This document shows, piece after piece, positions 16,446 through 24,490 of a stretch of 64,000 nt of DNA (the first letter of the stretch is position 1; each line of letters opens with the position of its first letter). The position numbers and the translations under genes are program-made. The DNA comes from Enemella evansiae (lineage in GTDB: Bacteria > Actinomycetota > Actinomycetes > Propionibacteriales > Propionibacteriaceae): positions 1-64,000 of the forward strand of contig NZ_NMVP01000001.1 of assembly GCF_002250705.1 (NCBI RefSeq). The letters run 5' to 3'. Under the pieces are notes generated by a model. The model ran no database searches, was not told where the DNA came from, and saw nothing but the letters and a program-made list of their open reading frames with translations.

Positions 16446-18311
16446 GTGGCGGGCAGGATCTCGGATGAGGACGTGGCGGAGGTACGCAACCGTGCCCGCA
16501 TCGAGGAGGTCGTGGGGCAGGTCGTCGCACTGCGCAACGCCGGCGGCGGATCGCTGAAGGGCCTGTGTCCGTTCCACGACGAGAAGACCCCCAGCTTCCA
16601 GGTCACCCCCAGCAAGGGCTTCTACTACTGCTTCGGCTGCGGTGAGGGCGGCGACGTGCTCAGCTTCTTGATGAAGCACGACAACCTGTCCTTCACCGAG
16701 GCCGTGGAGAACCTGGCCGATCGGGTCGGGGTGCAACTGCGCTACCTGGACGGCCCCGGGGCACCGCGCACCGAACCGGGCCTGCGGACCCGGATCCTGG
16801 AGGCGAACGCCGCCGCCGCCGAGTTCTTCTCCGGGCAACTGGCCGGTTCGGACGCGCTCGCCGGCCGACAATTCCTTGCCCAGCGAGGATTCGACCGCGC
16901 CGCCGCCGAGCACTTCGGCATCGGCTGGGCTCCCCGCGGTGGCAAGGAACTGCAGCGTTTCCTGCAGAACAAGGGATTCTCCCGTGCCGACCTGGTCAAG
17001 GCCGGGCTCGCCCGGGAGTCCGGGTGGGACTTCTTCCAGGGCCGGTTGCTGTGGCCGATCCGCGACTCCTCCAAACAGGTCGTCGGCTTCGGTGCCCGGC
17101 GGATCTTCGACGACGACCGGATGCCCGCCAAATACCTGAACACCCCGGAAACCCCGGTGTACAAGAAATCCCACGTGCTCTATGGCCTCGATCTGGCCCG
17201 CAAGCAGATCGGGCAGAAGTCCCAGGCGGTCGTCGTCGAGGGCTACACCGACGTGATGGCCGCGCACCTGGCCGGGGTGGACACCGCGGTCGCCTCCTGC
17301 GGCACCGCCTTCGGTGAGGACCATGCGCGCACCCTGCAGCGGCTGATGGGCGGTGACGCCTTCGCCGGCGAGATCATCTTCACCTTCGACGGTGACGCGG
17401 CCGGTCAGGCCGCCGCGCTGAAGGTGTTCAACTTCGACCAGAAGTTCATCTCCCAGACCTATGTGGCGATCGAGCCGACCGGGCTGGATCCGTGCGACCT
17501 GCGGCTCGACCACGGCGAGGCCGCGGTCCGGGAGCTGGTCGCCCGCCGGGTGCCGCTGTATCGCTTCGTGATGAGCAATGTGTTGTCCCGGTTCGACCTG
17601 GACCGCGCCGATGGTCGGCTCGGGGCGCTGCGGGCCGCGGCACCGCTGGTGTCCTCGATCCGCGACACCTCGCTGGTGTCGGGGTATGCGCGGGAGCTGG
17701 CCGGGATGATCGGCATGGACGTCGACGAGGTACGCCGCGAGCTCGCCCGGGCGGCCCGCCGCGGCGGCGTCCCCGAGGAGGAGGCGGCCCCGCAGCCGCA
17801 ACCGGCCCGGGAGCGGTCCGGCGGGATGCCGTGGCCCGATCCCCGGGATCGGCGCCTGGTGGTGGAACGTGACATCGCCAAGCTGCTGCTGCAGCAACCC
17901 GAGCTGTTCGGCGCCGACTGGCAGCAGATCACCAGCGACGACTTCACCCATCCGGCGTACGCGGCGGTGCTGACCGCCTGCCGGTCGGTGGCCGAGGCGG
18001 GTCCGCGGGGCGGGGACGACTGGGCGCAGCGGGTGCAGGCCGCCAGCGGCGACACCGAGCTCGGCCAGCTGGTGGTCGCGCTCTCGGTGGAGCAGCTGCT
18101 GCACACCGCCGACGAGGCCTATGTGGCGGCGTACGTCGCGAAGCTGCGGCTGCTGACGGTGAATCGCCGGATCGCGGACCTGAAGTCGCGGCTGCAGCGC
18201 ACCAATCCGGTCGAACAGCAGCCGAGCTACAACCAGATGTTCGCCGAGCTGTTGTCCCTGGAGGCCGACCGCAAGACCCTGCAGGTGCGGACCCTGGGGG
18301 CCACCGACTGA
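16446..18311 (+). CDS. dnaG: DNA primase
   Basis: A 621-residue primase. The N-terminal CHC2 zinc domain shows CPFHDEKTPSFQV and YYCFGCGEGGD (about residues 38-66). The catalytic core has GFGARRIFDDDRMPAKYLN, and the TOPRIM domain contains VVVEGYTDVMAAHLAGV and FTFDGDAAGQAA (about 255-325). The C-terminal helicase-interaction region follows an Arg/Pro linker near 440-470. It makes RNA primers for replication. GTG 16446 comes 7 bases after TACACT (16433-16438), so the transcript is probably leaderless. Length and order are normal. Confidence 0.95.
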   Translation: MAGRISDEDVAEVRNRARIEEVVGQVVALRNAGGGSLKGLCPFHDEKTPSFQVTPSKGFYYCFGCGEGGDVLSFLMKHDNLSFTEAVENLADRVGVQLRYLDGPGAPRTEPGLRTRILEANAAAAEFFSGQLAGSDALAGRQFLAQRGFDRAAAEHFGIGWAPRGGKELQRFLQNKGFSRADLVKAGLARESGWDFFQGRLLWPIRDSSKQVVGFGARRIFDDDRMPAKYLNTPETPVYKKSHVLYGLDLARKQIGQKSQAVVVEGYTDVMAAHLAGVDTAVASCGTAFGEDHARTLQRLMGGDAFAGEIIFTFDGDAAGQAAALKVFNFDQKFISQTYVAIEPTGLDPCDLRLDHGEAAVRELVARRVPLYRFVMSNVLSRFDLDRADGRLGALRAAAPLVSSIRDTSLVSGYARELAGMIGMDVDEVRRELARAARRGGVPEEEAAPQPQPARERSGGMPWPDPRDRRLVVERDIAKLLLQQPELFGADWQQITSDDFTHPAYAAVLTACRSVAEAGPRGGDDWAQRVQAASGDTELGQLVVALSVEQLLHTADEAYVAAYVAKLRLLTVNRRIADLKSRLQRTNPVEQQPSYNQMFAELLSLEADRKTLQVRTLGATD

Positions 18312-18415
18312 GGGTGGATGTCAGCGGGCCGGAGGAATCCGTGTCGTCCGGTTGTTGACTCCACAGGAAGGCCGATCGGCCGCTCGATCCGGCCGGCGGT
18401 GACCATGGTGTGGGC

Positions 18416-19252
18416 ATGGAGTACTGCACGGTGGAAGCGGCCGAGGTGTTGAGCGCGGCCGAGGAGATCGAGCTCGCGCGGCGGATCGAGGTCGGGCTGT
18501 ACGCCGACCGGTTGCATCAGGCTGGTGGGCATCCGGCCGCGACGATGGCGCAGCTGGACCGGTTGGTCGCCGAGGGGGAGTCGGCGGCCGAACGGTTCCT
18601 GATGGCCAATGTGCGGCTGGTGTCGATGGTGTCGCGGCCGATGGCCCGGGCCACCGGTGCCTGCGAACCCGATCTGTTCCAGGAGGGGTTCGCGGCGCTG
18701 GTGACCGCGCTGTACCGCTTCGACCACCGGCACGGCACCCGGTTCGCGACCTATGCCCTGCCCTGGATCCGTTCGGGGGTGGCCGAAGCGATCGGGCGAC
18801 AACAGGTGTCACCGGCGCCGATCGACCGGGTCCGCATCCGGCAGCAGTGGTGGCGGCTCGCCCAGAGCCTGCGCCGGGAACCGAGTGCCGTCGAGGTGGC
18901 CGAACTGCTGGGCGTACCGGCCGCTCGGGTGGAGCGGGCGATGCACGCCGAGGCGGCGGTGCTGCTGTTCGACGGGGCCAACCACCACGAACCGGCCGAC
19001 CCGACCGCCCAGCAGCGGCTGAGCCGGGTCGTCGACGCGCCGGCACCGGTGCATGACTGGCTGGCCGCCCTGCCCAAGCTGGAAGCCCGGGTGCTCTGGT
19101 TGCGGTTCGGTTTCGCCGGCGAGGTGACCTCGTACGCCGAGGCCGCCCGGATCCTGCACCTCGACGCCTCCCGGGTGCGCCGACTGGAGCACCGCGGTCT
19201 CGACCGGTTGCGCGAGGTCTGCCACACCGACGACCTGCCCGCCGCCGGCTGA
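18416..19252 (+). CDS. Sigma-70 family RNA polymerase sigma factor, divergent group
   Basis: A 278-residue sigma factor. Region 1.2-like start (LSAAEEIELARRIEVG), region 2 (LMANVRLVSMVSRPMA, DLFQEGFAALVTALYRFD, RFATYALPWIRSGV), region 3 around 125-185, and region 4 with the helix-turn-helix ARILHLDASRVRRLEHRGLD. It lacks the long N-terminus of a primary sigma factor, and its region 2.4 and 4.2 differ from the standard consensus. It is therefore probably an alternative sigma factor with its own promoter class. I used ATG 18416; a GTG two codons upstream is possible. It follows dnaG by 104 bases on the same strand. No anti-sigma gene is adjacent. Confidence 0.85.
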   Translation: MEYCTVEAAEVLSAAEEIELARRIEVGLYADRLHQAGGHPAATMAQLDRLVAEGESAAERFLMANVRLVSMVSRPMARATGACEPDLFQEGFAALVTALYRFDHRHGTRFATYALPWIRSGVAEAIGRQQVSPAPIDRVRIRQQWWRLAQSLRREPSAVEVAELLGVPAARVERAMHAEAAVLLFDGANHHEPADPTAQQRLSRVVDAPAPVHDWLAALPKLEARVLWLRFGFAGEVTSYAEAARILHLDASRVRRLEHRGLDRLREVCHTDDLPAAG

Positions 19253-19326
19253 GCGAGACGCACCGTTGGTTGAGCGAGCGTCAGCGAGTCGAAACCACCG
19301 CCGGTTGAGGACCCTAGGATGGCGCC

Positions 19327-19854
19327 ATGCCCCTGTTCCGCCGCCAGCAACCGAAGCTCGACAAGACGACCGCCGACGGACTCGCCGAGGCGTACACCCA
19401 ACGGTTCGATCGCCGGATCACCCGCCCGATCGTGGCGACCGAGAACGACGGGTTGTGGACCGTGCTGCTGCCCGATGCGCTGGCGGTGCAGCGCGGCGAT
19501 GGCTGGCTTTTCGTCGGTTGGCACGAGATCGACCGCGGCGGCTGGAACTCGCAGAACTCCGAGTTGCGCTGGGAGCTCGTCGACGGCCGGCGGGGGAGCG
19601 TGCTGCTGGACAACCCGGGTCGGGTGCCCGAGGTCTTCGCCGAGCGGGTCGCGGCCAGCATCGTGGTGCAGCAGCATCTGGACATCGAGGGCACCCGGGA
19701 GGGTGCGGTGGTCAGTGCCCGGCGCGACCTGGGGGACCGCTCCGCACCGTTGCTGTGGCGCACCCGACGGGGCCGCGGTACGCCCGATTCGGCCGAGGTG
19801 CGGGAGCTGCTGGGGGCCGAGACCAGGCGGCTGCAATCCGATTACGACATTTGA
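19327..19854 (+). CDS. Conserved hypothetical protein next to tRNA-Asn
   Basis: A 175-residue soluble protein without signal or membrane segment. The middle has WTVLLPDALAVQRGDGW and FVGWHEIDRGGWN, followed by a region rich in charged residues. I recognise no characterised domain. TAGGAT (19315-19320) lies 6 bases before ATG 19327, so it is probably expressed from a leaderless mRNA. A short stretch upstream (19265-19298, GTTGAGCGAGCGTCAGCGAG) is a second kind of dispersed repeat. The gene ends 37 bases before a tRNA-Asn gene. Confidence 0.7.
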   Translation: MPLFRRQQPKLDKTTADGLAEAYTQRFDRRITRPIVATENDGLWTVLLPDALAVQRGDGWLFVGWHEIDRGGWNSQNSELRWELVDGRRGSVLLDNPGRVPEVFAERVAASIVVQQHLDIEGTREGAVVSARRDLGDRSAPLLWRTRRGRGTPDSAEVRELLGAETRRLQSDYDI

Positions 19855-19891
19855 GGCGATCCTGCTAGAGTTTCCAACCGCGCCACGGCGA

Positions 19892-19967
19892 TCCCCCGTA
19901 GCTCAATTGGCAGAGCATTCGACTGTTAATCGAAGGGTTACTGGTTCGAGTCCAGTCGGGGGAGCCA
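19892..19967 (+). tRNA. tRNA-Asn (GTT)
   Basis: The acceptor arms TCCCCCG and CGGGGGA pair fully, with discriminator G at 19964 and an encoded CCA (19965-19967). The D-arm has TAGCTCAATTGGCAGAGCA, the anticodon loop is CTGTTAA with GTT at 19925-19927, and the T-loop is GGTTCGAGTCC. It is followed by a rho-independent terminator. Confidence 0.97.
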
Positions 19968-19976
19968 GATCGAACA

Positions 19977-20010
19977 GGCTCCTGACCACAGCGGTCAGGG
20001 GCCTTCTTCT
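19977..20010 (+). terminator. Rho-independent terminator after tRNA-Asn
   Basis: The stem GGCTCCTGACC (19977-19987) pairs with GGTCAGGGGCC (19993-20003) around the loop ACAGC. The tail is T-rich (TTCTTCTTTC). Confidence 0.85.
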
Positions 20011-20028
20011 TTCGCTAGGCTCACTGCC

Positions 20029-20370
20029 GTGAGTGAAGCTGTCAGGGTTGCCGATGTCAACGAGCTGGAACCGGGTCAGGCGATGAAGATCGACGCCGAG
20101 ATCGCCGGTACCGAGGACGACGTCTGCCTGGCCCGCTCCGCCGACGGCACCTTCTATGCCGTCGACAACACCTGCAGCCACCAACTCGCCTGGCTCGATG
20201 AGGGCTGGGTCGAGGGGGACACCATCGAGTGCCCGGTGCACTCCTCGGAGTTCTGCCTGAAGACCGGTGTACCGCTCACCCTGCCCGCCACCGAACCGGT
20301 CGCCACGCACCGGGTCGAGGTACGCGACGAGGGCGTCTGGCTGCTGCCCGACGAGGTCACCGAGGACTGA
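20029..20370 (+). CDS. Rieske [2Fe-2S] ferredoxin-like protein
   Basis: A 113-residue small Rieske protein. The cluster ligands are complete: CSH near residue 44-46 and CPVHSSEF near 64-71, about 18 residues later. It resembles the ferredoxin subunits of ring-hydroxylating oxygenases and also the Rieske proteins found in some actinobacterial suf operons. No oxygenase, reductase or suf gene is adjacent, so its partner is unknown. Proximity to meta-cleavage genes is suggestive but the orientation is convergent to them. GTG 20029 follows TAGGCT (20016-20021) by 7 bases, a leaderless arrangement directly after the tRNA terminator. Confidence 0.88.
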   Translation: MSEAVRVADVNELEPGQAMKIDAEIAGTEDDVCLARSADGTFYAVDNTCSHQLAWLDEGWVEGDTIECPVHSSEFCLKTGVPLTLPATEPVATHRVEVRDEGVWLLPDEVTED

Positions 20371-20455
20371 GCCGCGGAGACTGCGGAGCCGGACCGGTGG
20401 CCCGGCTGGCGCGAACGGTGGCGGGTCGGCGGATCTGGTCGGCATCGCACCCAAT

Positions 20456-20507
20456 CGGTCCACTTCGCACCCAACCCATGGGCGTGCAACGGGTGCGAAG
20501 TGGACCG
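20456..20507. terminator. 17-bp perfect hairpin between convergent genes
   Basis: The arms at 20456-20472 and 20491-20507 (GGTCCACTTCGCACCC and its complement plus one C-G pair) are perfect, with an 18-base loop. Further copies of GGGTGCGA lie on both sides (about 20443 and 20511). It lies between the Rieske gene and the convergent IclR gene. It may terminate both or belong to a repeat family. Confidence 0.5.
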
Positions 20508-20540
20508 GACGGGTGCGAAGTCGAGGGCTGGGTTCGGGTG

Positions 20541-20605
20541 CGTTCATCTCGACACGCGCCGCCGGCTCCGCTCCGCTGCGCCGGCGGCGCTACTCGATGA
20601 ACGTG
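20541..20605. repeat. Dispersed hairpin element, intact copy
   Basis: The ends are GTTCATCTCGACACG and CTACTCGATGAACGTG. The inner arms GCGCCGCCGG and CCGGCGGCGC are perfect complements around CTCCGCTCCGCTGCG. It abuts the 3' end of the second IclR gene. Confidence 0.75.
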
Positions 20606-20610
20606 GGGGG

Positions 20611-21399
20611 TCAGGAGGGGAGGCGGCTGCGGCGCAGCATCCGGTGCCGGGCGGCGTACGCCTGGGAGGCCTTCACGCAGACCTCGCGCAGGGCGTCGGC
20701 CTGGCTGCGCGGGTCGAAGTGCTGGGTCGGGCCGGAGACCGACAGCGCGGCCACCGGCGTACCGGTCGCCGACAACACCGGCGCGGCGACGCAGTTGAGC
20801 CCCATCCGGATCTCCTCGCGGTCGAAGGCGATCCCGCTCCGCCGGATGTGCGCCAGCTCGCTGCGTACCTGGCCCGGATCGGTCACGGTGTTCGGGGTCC
20901 ACTGCGGCAGCTCACCGCCCAGCACCTGCTCGATCAGTTCCGGGTCGTGGCTGAGCAGCACCTTGCCGACCGCGGTGCAGTAGGCGGGGATGCGCCCACC
21001 GATCCGGGAGGGGGAGGGCACCTGGTGCAGGCCGTGCAGCTTGTTCAGATAGACCACATCGGTGCCGTCGAGCATCGCCAGATGCACCGTCTGCCGGGTG
21101 CGTTCATAGAGGTGCGCCAGGAACGGGGTGAGGACGTCGCGGACCTCCTCGACCTCGGGCAGCAGCACCGGGGCGGTGAGTTCGGTGAGCAGCGGGCCGA
21201 GCCGATAGTTGCTGCCCGCCCGTTCCACCGCGCCATTGCGTTCCAGCATGCCGAGCACCCGGAACGCGGTGGATTTGGACAGATCGGTGCGCCGGGCGAG
21301 TTCGCTCACCCCGACCCCGGACTCGGCCTCCTTGCCGAAGGCCCCGAGCAGGGCCAGCGCCTTGTCCACCGCCGTCCGGCTGTCCCTGTTCCCGGTCAA
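20611..21399 (-). CDS. IclR-family transcriptional regulator
   Basis: A 262-residue IclR protein: the N-terminal winged helix contains VSELARRTDLSKSTAFRVL and the wing NYRLGPL; the effector domain has IPAYCTAVGKVLLSHDP and LNCVAAPVLSATGTPVAALS. It is encoded downstream of the hydratase-dehydrogenase-aldolase genes on the same strand with 78 bases between. It is likely the local regulator, possibly of both meta-cleavage blocks. It differs clearly from the IclR protein at 269-1045, so the two are not recent duplicates. Effector unknown. Confidence 0.9.
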   Translation of the reverse strand: MTGNRDSRTAVDKALALLGAFGKEAESGVGVSELARRTDLSKSTAFRVLGMLERNGAVERAGSNYRLGPLLTELTAPVLLPEVEEVRDVLTPFLAHLYERTRQTVHLAMLDGTDVVYLNKLHGLHQVPSPSRIGGRIPAYCTAVGKVLLSHDPELIEQVLGGELPQWTPNTVTDPGQVRSELAHIRRSGIAFDREEIRMGLNCVAAPVLSATGTPVAALSVSGPTQHFDPRSQADALREVCVKASQAYAARHRMLRRSRLPS

Positions 21400-21477
21400 T
21401 GTCGCCTCACTCCGTCGTCCGCGGCGCCAGTCTAGCCAGTGCGGCGCCGCGGACGTACGGGTGAAATCACCCGTATT

Positions 21478-22554
21478 TCAGCTCGCGCTGGGCTCCTTGG
21501 CCTTGTTCGCCATCGCCACCGCGACGTCGATGATCATGTCCTCCTGGCCGCCGACGTAGCGGCGCCGGCCGACCTCTTCGAGGATCTCGTACGCCGGCAC
21601 GCCGTAGCGCTCCGCGGCCCGCTCGGCGTGGAACAGGAAGGAGTTGTAGACCCCGGCCTTGCCCTGCACGATCGAGGAGCGTTCCATGATCGGCAACCGC
21701 GGGATGATCGGGCGCATCACGTCGTCGGAGGCGCTGAGGATCTTCTTCGGGTCGATGCCGGTCTCGATGCCGACCCGGTCGAAGGCGGCGACCAGCACCT
21801 CGGTCGGCGAGTTGCCGGCACCGGCACCCATCGCACACAGCGAACCGTCGATCTGGTCGGCGCCGGCGCGGACCGCGAGCACCGAGTTGGCGACACCGAA
21901 GCTCAGGTTCTGGTGACCGTGGTAGCCGACCTGGGCCTCGTCGCCGAGCTCCTGCTTCAGTGCGGTGACCCGGTCGGAGACGTCCTCCAGGATCAGCGCA
22001 CCGGCGGAGTCGACCACATAGACGCACTGGCAGCCGGCGTCCACCATGATCCGACCCTGCTTGGCCAGATCCTCCGGGGTGGTCATGTGCGACAGCATCA
22101 GGAACCCGACGGTCTCCAGGCCCATCTTGCGGGCCTCGGTGAAGTGCTGGATGGAGACGTCGGCCTCGGTGCAGTGGGTGGCCAACCGGATGATGTCGAT
22201 ACCGCGCTCGCGGGCCTCCTTCATCTCGTGCACGGTGCCCAGCCCGGGCAGCATCAGCGCCGCGATCTTGGCATTCTTGACCACGTCCTTGGCCGCCGAG
22301 ATCAGGTCCATCTCGTTGGTGCCGGAGAAGCCGTAGTTGAACGAGGAGCCGGCCAGCCCGTCACCGTGGGTGACCTCGATGACCGGTACGCCGGCCTCGT
22401 CGAGGGCGCGGGCGACGTCGGTGACGTTCTCCTTGGTGTACTGGTGCCGGATCGCGTGCGAGCCGTCGCGCAGCGTGGTGTCGGTGATCCGCACCTTGTA
22501 CTTCGGCTTCTCGGCCCCGGCCGTCTGCTCGGTGGTGCGCTGGTCGTCGCTCAT
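21478..22554 (-). CDS. dmpG: 4-hydroxy-2-oxovalerate aldolase
   Basis: A 358-residue aldolase of the HMGL-like family. It begins with the metal-binding [18 protein letters not shown]; later the two metal His residues lie in [16 protein letters not shown], and [19 protein letters not shown] completes the barrel. The C-terminal helical part interacts with the acylating dehydrogenase in known DmpFG-type complexes, where acetaldehyde is channelled. It splits 4-hydroxy-2-oxovalerate into pyruvate and acetaldehyde. ATG 22554 overlaps the stop of the dehydrogenase gene (ATGA), so equal production is expected. Confidence 0.95.
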   Translation of the reverse strand: MSDDQRTTEQTAGAEKPKYKVRITDTTLRDGSHAIRHQYTKENVTDVARALDEAGVPVIEVTHGDGLAGSSFNYGFSGTNEMDLISAAKDVVKNAKIAALMLPGLGTVHEMKEARERGIDIIRLATHCTEADVSIQHFTEARKMGLETVGFLMLSHMTTPEDLAKQGRIMVDAGCQCVYVVDSAGALILEDVSDRVTALKQELGDEAQVGYHGHQNLSFGVANSVLAVRAGADQIDGSLCAMGAGAGNSPTEVLVAAFDRVGIETGIDPKKILSASDDVMRPIIPRLPIMERSSIVQGKAGVYNSFLFHAERAAERYGVPAYEILEEVGRRRYVGGQEDMIIDVAVAMANKAKEPSAS

Positions 22555-23522
22555 GCCTGGGCCCCTTCCTGGGCGGCGTGCTCGGCCATCCGCTGGACCA
22601 GCATGTCGCCGGTCCGCGCGGCGGCCGAGGTGATGATGTCGAGGTTGCCGGCGTACTCCGGCAGGTAGTCGGCCGCACCGCGGACCTGCACCAGGCAGGT
22701 GACCCGGCCCCAGTCGTTCCACTCCGGGCGGGCGTGGTCGAACTGCGGTTCGGCGGTCAGCCCGTAGCCGGGCACGTAGTCCTGGACGGTCTTCACCATC
22801 TCCTCGATCGACTCGCGGATCCGGTCCTGCACCTCACCCGGCTCGGCGGCCTCGGCGGGCAGCGAGCAGTAGACGGTGTTGCGCATCATCAGCGGCGGTT
22901 CGGCCGGGTTCAGGATGATGATCGCCTTGCCGCGGTCGGCGCCGCCGACGACCTCGAGGGCCTTGGAGGTGGTCTCGGTGAACTCGTCGATATTGGCGCG
23001 GGTGCCGGGGCCGGCCGACTTGGACGCGATCGAGGCGACGATCTCGGCGTACTCCACCGGGACGATCCTGCTCACCGCGGCCACCATCGGGGTAGTCGCC
23101 TGGCCGCCGCAGGTGATCATGTTGACGTTGTCGATGTCGGTCAGCGAATCCAGGTTGACCGGCGGGCAGAGGTAGGGGCCGACCGCCGCGGGGGTCAGGT
23201 CGATCGCCTTGATCCCGGCCTCCTTGTAACGCGGCGCATTCGCGGCATGCGCCTTCGCGCTGGTGCACTCGAAGACGAAGTCGGGCAGCTTTTCCTGCTG
23301 CAGCAGCCAATCCACGCCCTCGGCGGAGACCTCCAGGCCGAGCCGCTTGGCGCGCGCCAGGCCGTCGGACTTCGGATCGACACCGATCATGTAGGTCGGC
23401 TGGATCTGGGTGGAGCGGTGGAACAGCTTGAACATCAGGTCGGAACCGATGTTGCCCGGACCGACGATCGCTGCGGTGTAGGGACGCCCGCTGGCATCGG
23501 GCAGTTCGGTGGTTTCGGACAC
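22551..23522 (-). CDS. dmpF: Acetaldehyde dehydrogenase (acylating)
   Basis: A 323-residue enzyme. The NAD-binding start is [18 protein letters not shown], the catalytic Cys is in [14 protein letters not shown], and the C-terminal part has [21 protein letters not shown]. It converts acetaldehyde, NAD and CoA to acetyl-CoA and is the partner of the aldolase encoded next. The start is GTG 23522 with AAAGGA upstream. Gaps are 27 bases to the hydratase gene and a 4-base overlap to the aldolase gene. Confidence 0.95.
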   Translation of the reverse strand: MSETTELPDASGRPYTAAIVGPGNIGSDLMFKLFHRSTQIQPTYMIGVDPKSDGLARAKRLGLEVSAEGVDWLLQQEKLPDFVFECTSAKAHAANAPRYKEAGIKAIDLTPAAVGPYLCPPVNLDSLTDIDNVNMITCGGQATTPMVAAVSRIVPVEYAEIVASIASKSAGPGTRANIDEFTETTSKALEVVGGADRGKAIIILNPAEPPLMMRNTVYCSLPAEAAEPGEVQDRIRESIEEMVKTVQDYVPGYGLTAEPQFDHARPEWNDWGRVTCLVQVRGAADYLPEYAGNLDIITSAAARTGDMLVQRMAEHAAQEGAQA

Positions 23523-23549
23523 GGTGTGGTCCTTTCGTTCGTCGGTTGG

Positions 23550-24359
23550 TCAGTCGAAGTTGATGGTGAAGGAGCCGAGCTGGCCGTAGTCGGCGGTGAC
23601 GCTGTTGCCGGCCTGCACCGCGACCGCGGCGCAGAAGCTGCCGGGCAGGATGACCTGGCCGGCGCTCAACCCGACGCCGTGCTCGCCGAGGGTGTTCGCG
23701 AGCCACTGCAGCGGTGCCGCGGGGTGACCCATCACATCGGCCCCGGTGCCGGAGCCCTTGGCTTCACCGTCGACGCTGATCGTGCACTGCACGATCGGCA
23801 GGTCGTCCTTGTCGAGCCGCAGCGCTTCCTCCGACCAGGCGATCGCGCCGTAGGAGGCGTTGTCGGCGACGGTGTCGACGAGCTTGATGTTCCAGTCGGC
23901 GACCCGGGAGTCGATGATCTCGATCGCCATGTGCACGGTGTCGATGGCATCGACGGCATCGGCCAGGGTCACCCCCGGCCCCTGGAGATCCTTGCGCAGC
24001 ACGAACGCGAACTCGGGTTCGACCTTGGGCTGGATGAAGTTCTTCGAGTCGAAGTGGGCGTTCTCGTGGCCGATGAACCGGTCGTCGTCGAACATGAAGC
24101 CGAAGTCGGGGGAGTCCACCCCGAGCGCCTGCTGCATGGCCAGCGAGGTGAGGCCGATCTTGCGGCCGATCAGCCGGCCACCGGCGTCGGCGAGCTGCTT
24201 CTCCTGGATCTGCTGGATCGCGTACGCATCCTCGACGGTCATCCCGGGGAGCTGTTCGCGGAGCGGCGGGATCGGCTGCTTGGTCTGGTACGCCTGCAGC
24301 AGATCCGCTGCGAGCTGCTGGTACTGCTCGGTGCGCTGCTGCGTCGATTGATCGGTCAT
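23550..24359 (-). CDS. dmpE: 2-oxopent-4-enoate (2-hydroxypentadienoate) hydratase
   Basis: A 269-residue member of the same family as the decarboxylase at 1122. It shows GRKIGLTSLAMQQALGV, QPKVEPEFAFVL, AIEIIDSRVADW and GTGADVMGHPAAPLQWL. Being first in an operon with aldolase and acylating dehydrogenase makes the hydratase reaction (to 4-hydroxy-2-oxovalerate) the likely one. ATG 24359 is preceded by AAGGAGGCCCG; an in-frame start at 24404 lies upstream of the candidate promoter and is rejected. A Gln-rich N-terminal region (residues 3-35) is unusual but harmless to the family call. Confidence 0.88.
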   Translation of the reverse strand: MTDQSTQQRTEQYQQLAADLLQAYQTKQPIPPLREQLPGMTVEDAYAIQQIQEKQLADAGGRLIGRKIGLTSLAMQQALGVDSPDFGFMFDDDRFIGHENAHFDSKNFIQPKVEPEFAFVLRKDLQGPGVTLADAVDAIDTVHMAIEIIDSRVADWNIKLVDTVADNASYGAIAWSEEALRLDKDDLPIVQCTISVDGEAKGSGTGADVMGHPAAPLQWLANTLGEHGVGLSAGQVILPGSFCAAVAVQAGNSVTADYGQLGSFTINFD

Positions 24360-24367
24360 CGGGCCTC

Positions 24368-24401
24368 CTTGCTCCTCGTCTGAAACGATCGTAGGAGCAA
24401 G
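24368..24401 (-). promoter_or_regulatory. Candidate promoter and operator of the dmpEFG operon
   Basis: The arms CTTGCTCCT (24368-24376) and AGGAGCAAG (24393-24401) form a perfect 9-bp inverted repeat with 16 bases between. On the coding strand a TACGAT hexamer (complement of 24388-24393) overlaps one arm and fits a -10. The left arm also overlaps the ribosome-site region. An IclR-type repressor could act here. Confidence 0.45.
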
Positions 24402-24490
24402 CACGCCACCCGGCGGCGCCCTGTACCGCCCTCCGGAACAGGCGTGTGGTCACTCCTTGCTGGTGCTCGCTCAGCCGACGTACCCGCGGA

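Noticed and set aside
15774..18104. Long - strand frame opposite dnaG
   Set aside because: dnaG is unmistakable on the + strand with zinc and TOPRIM motifs in order; the antisense frame has no recognisable domain.
19892..20370. tRNA-Asn as an integration site
   Set aside because: No repeat of the tRNA 3' end and no integrase follow; a terminator and a normal gene lie directly downstream.
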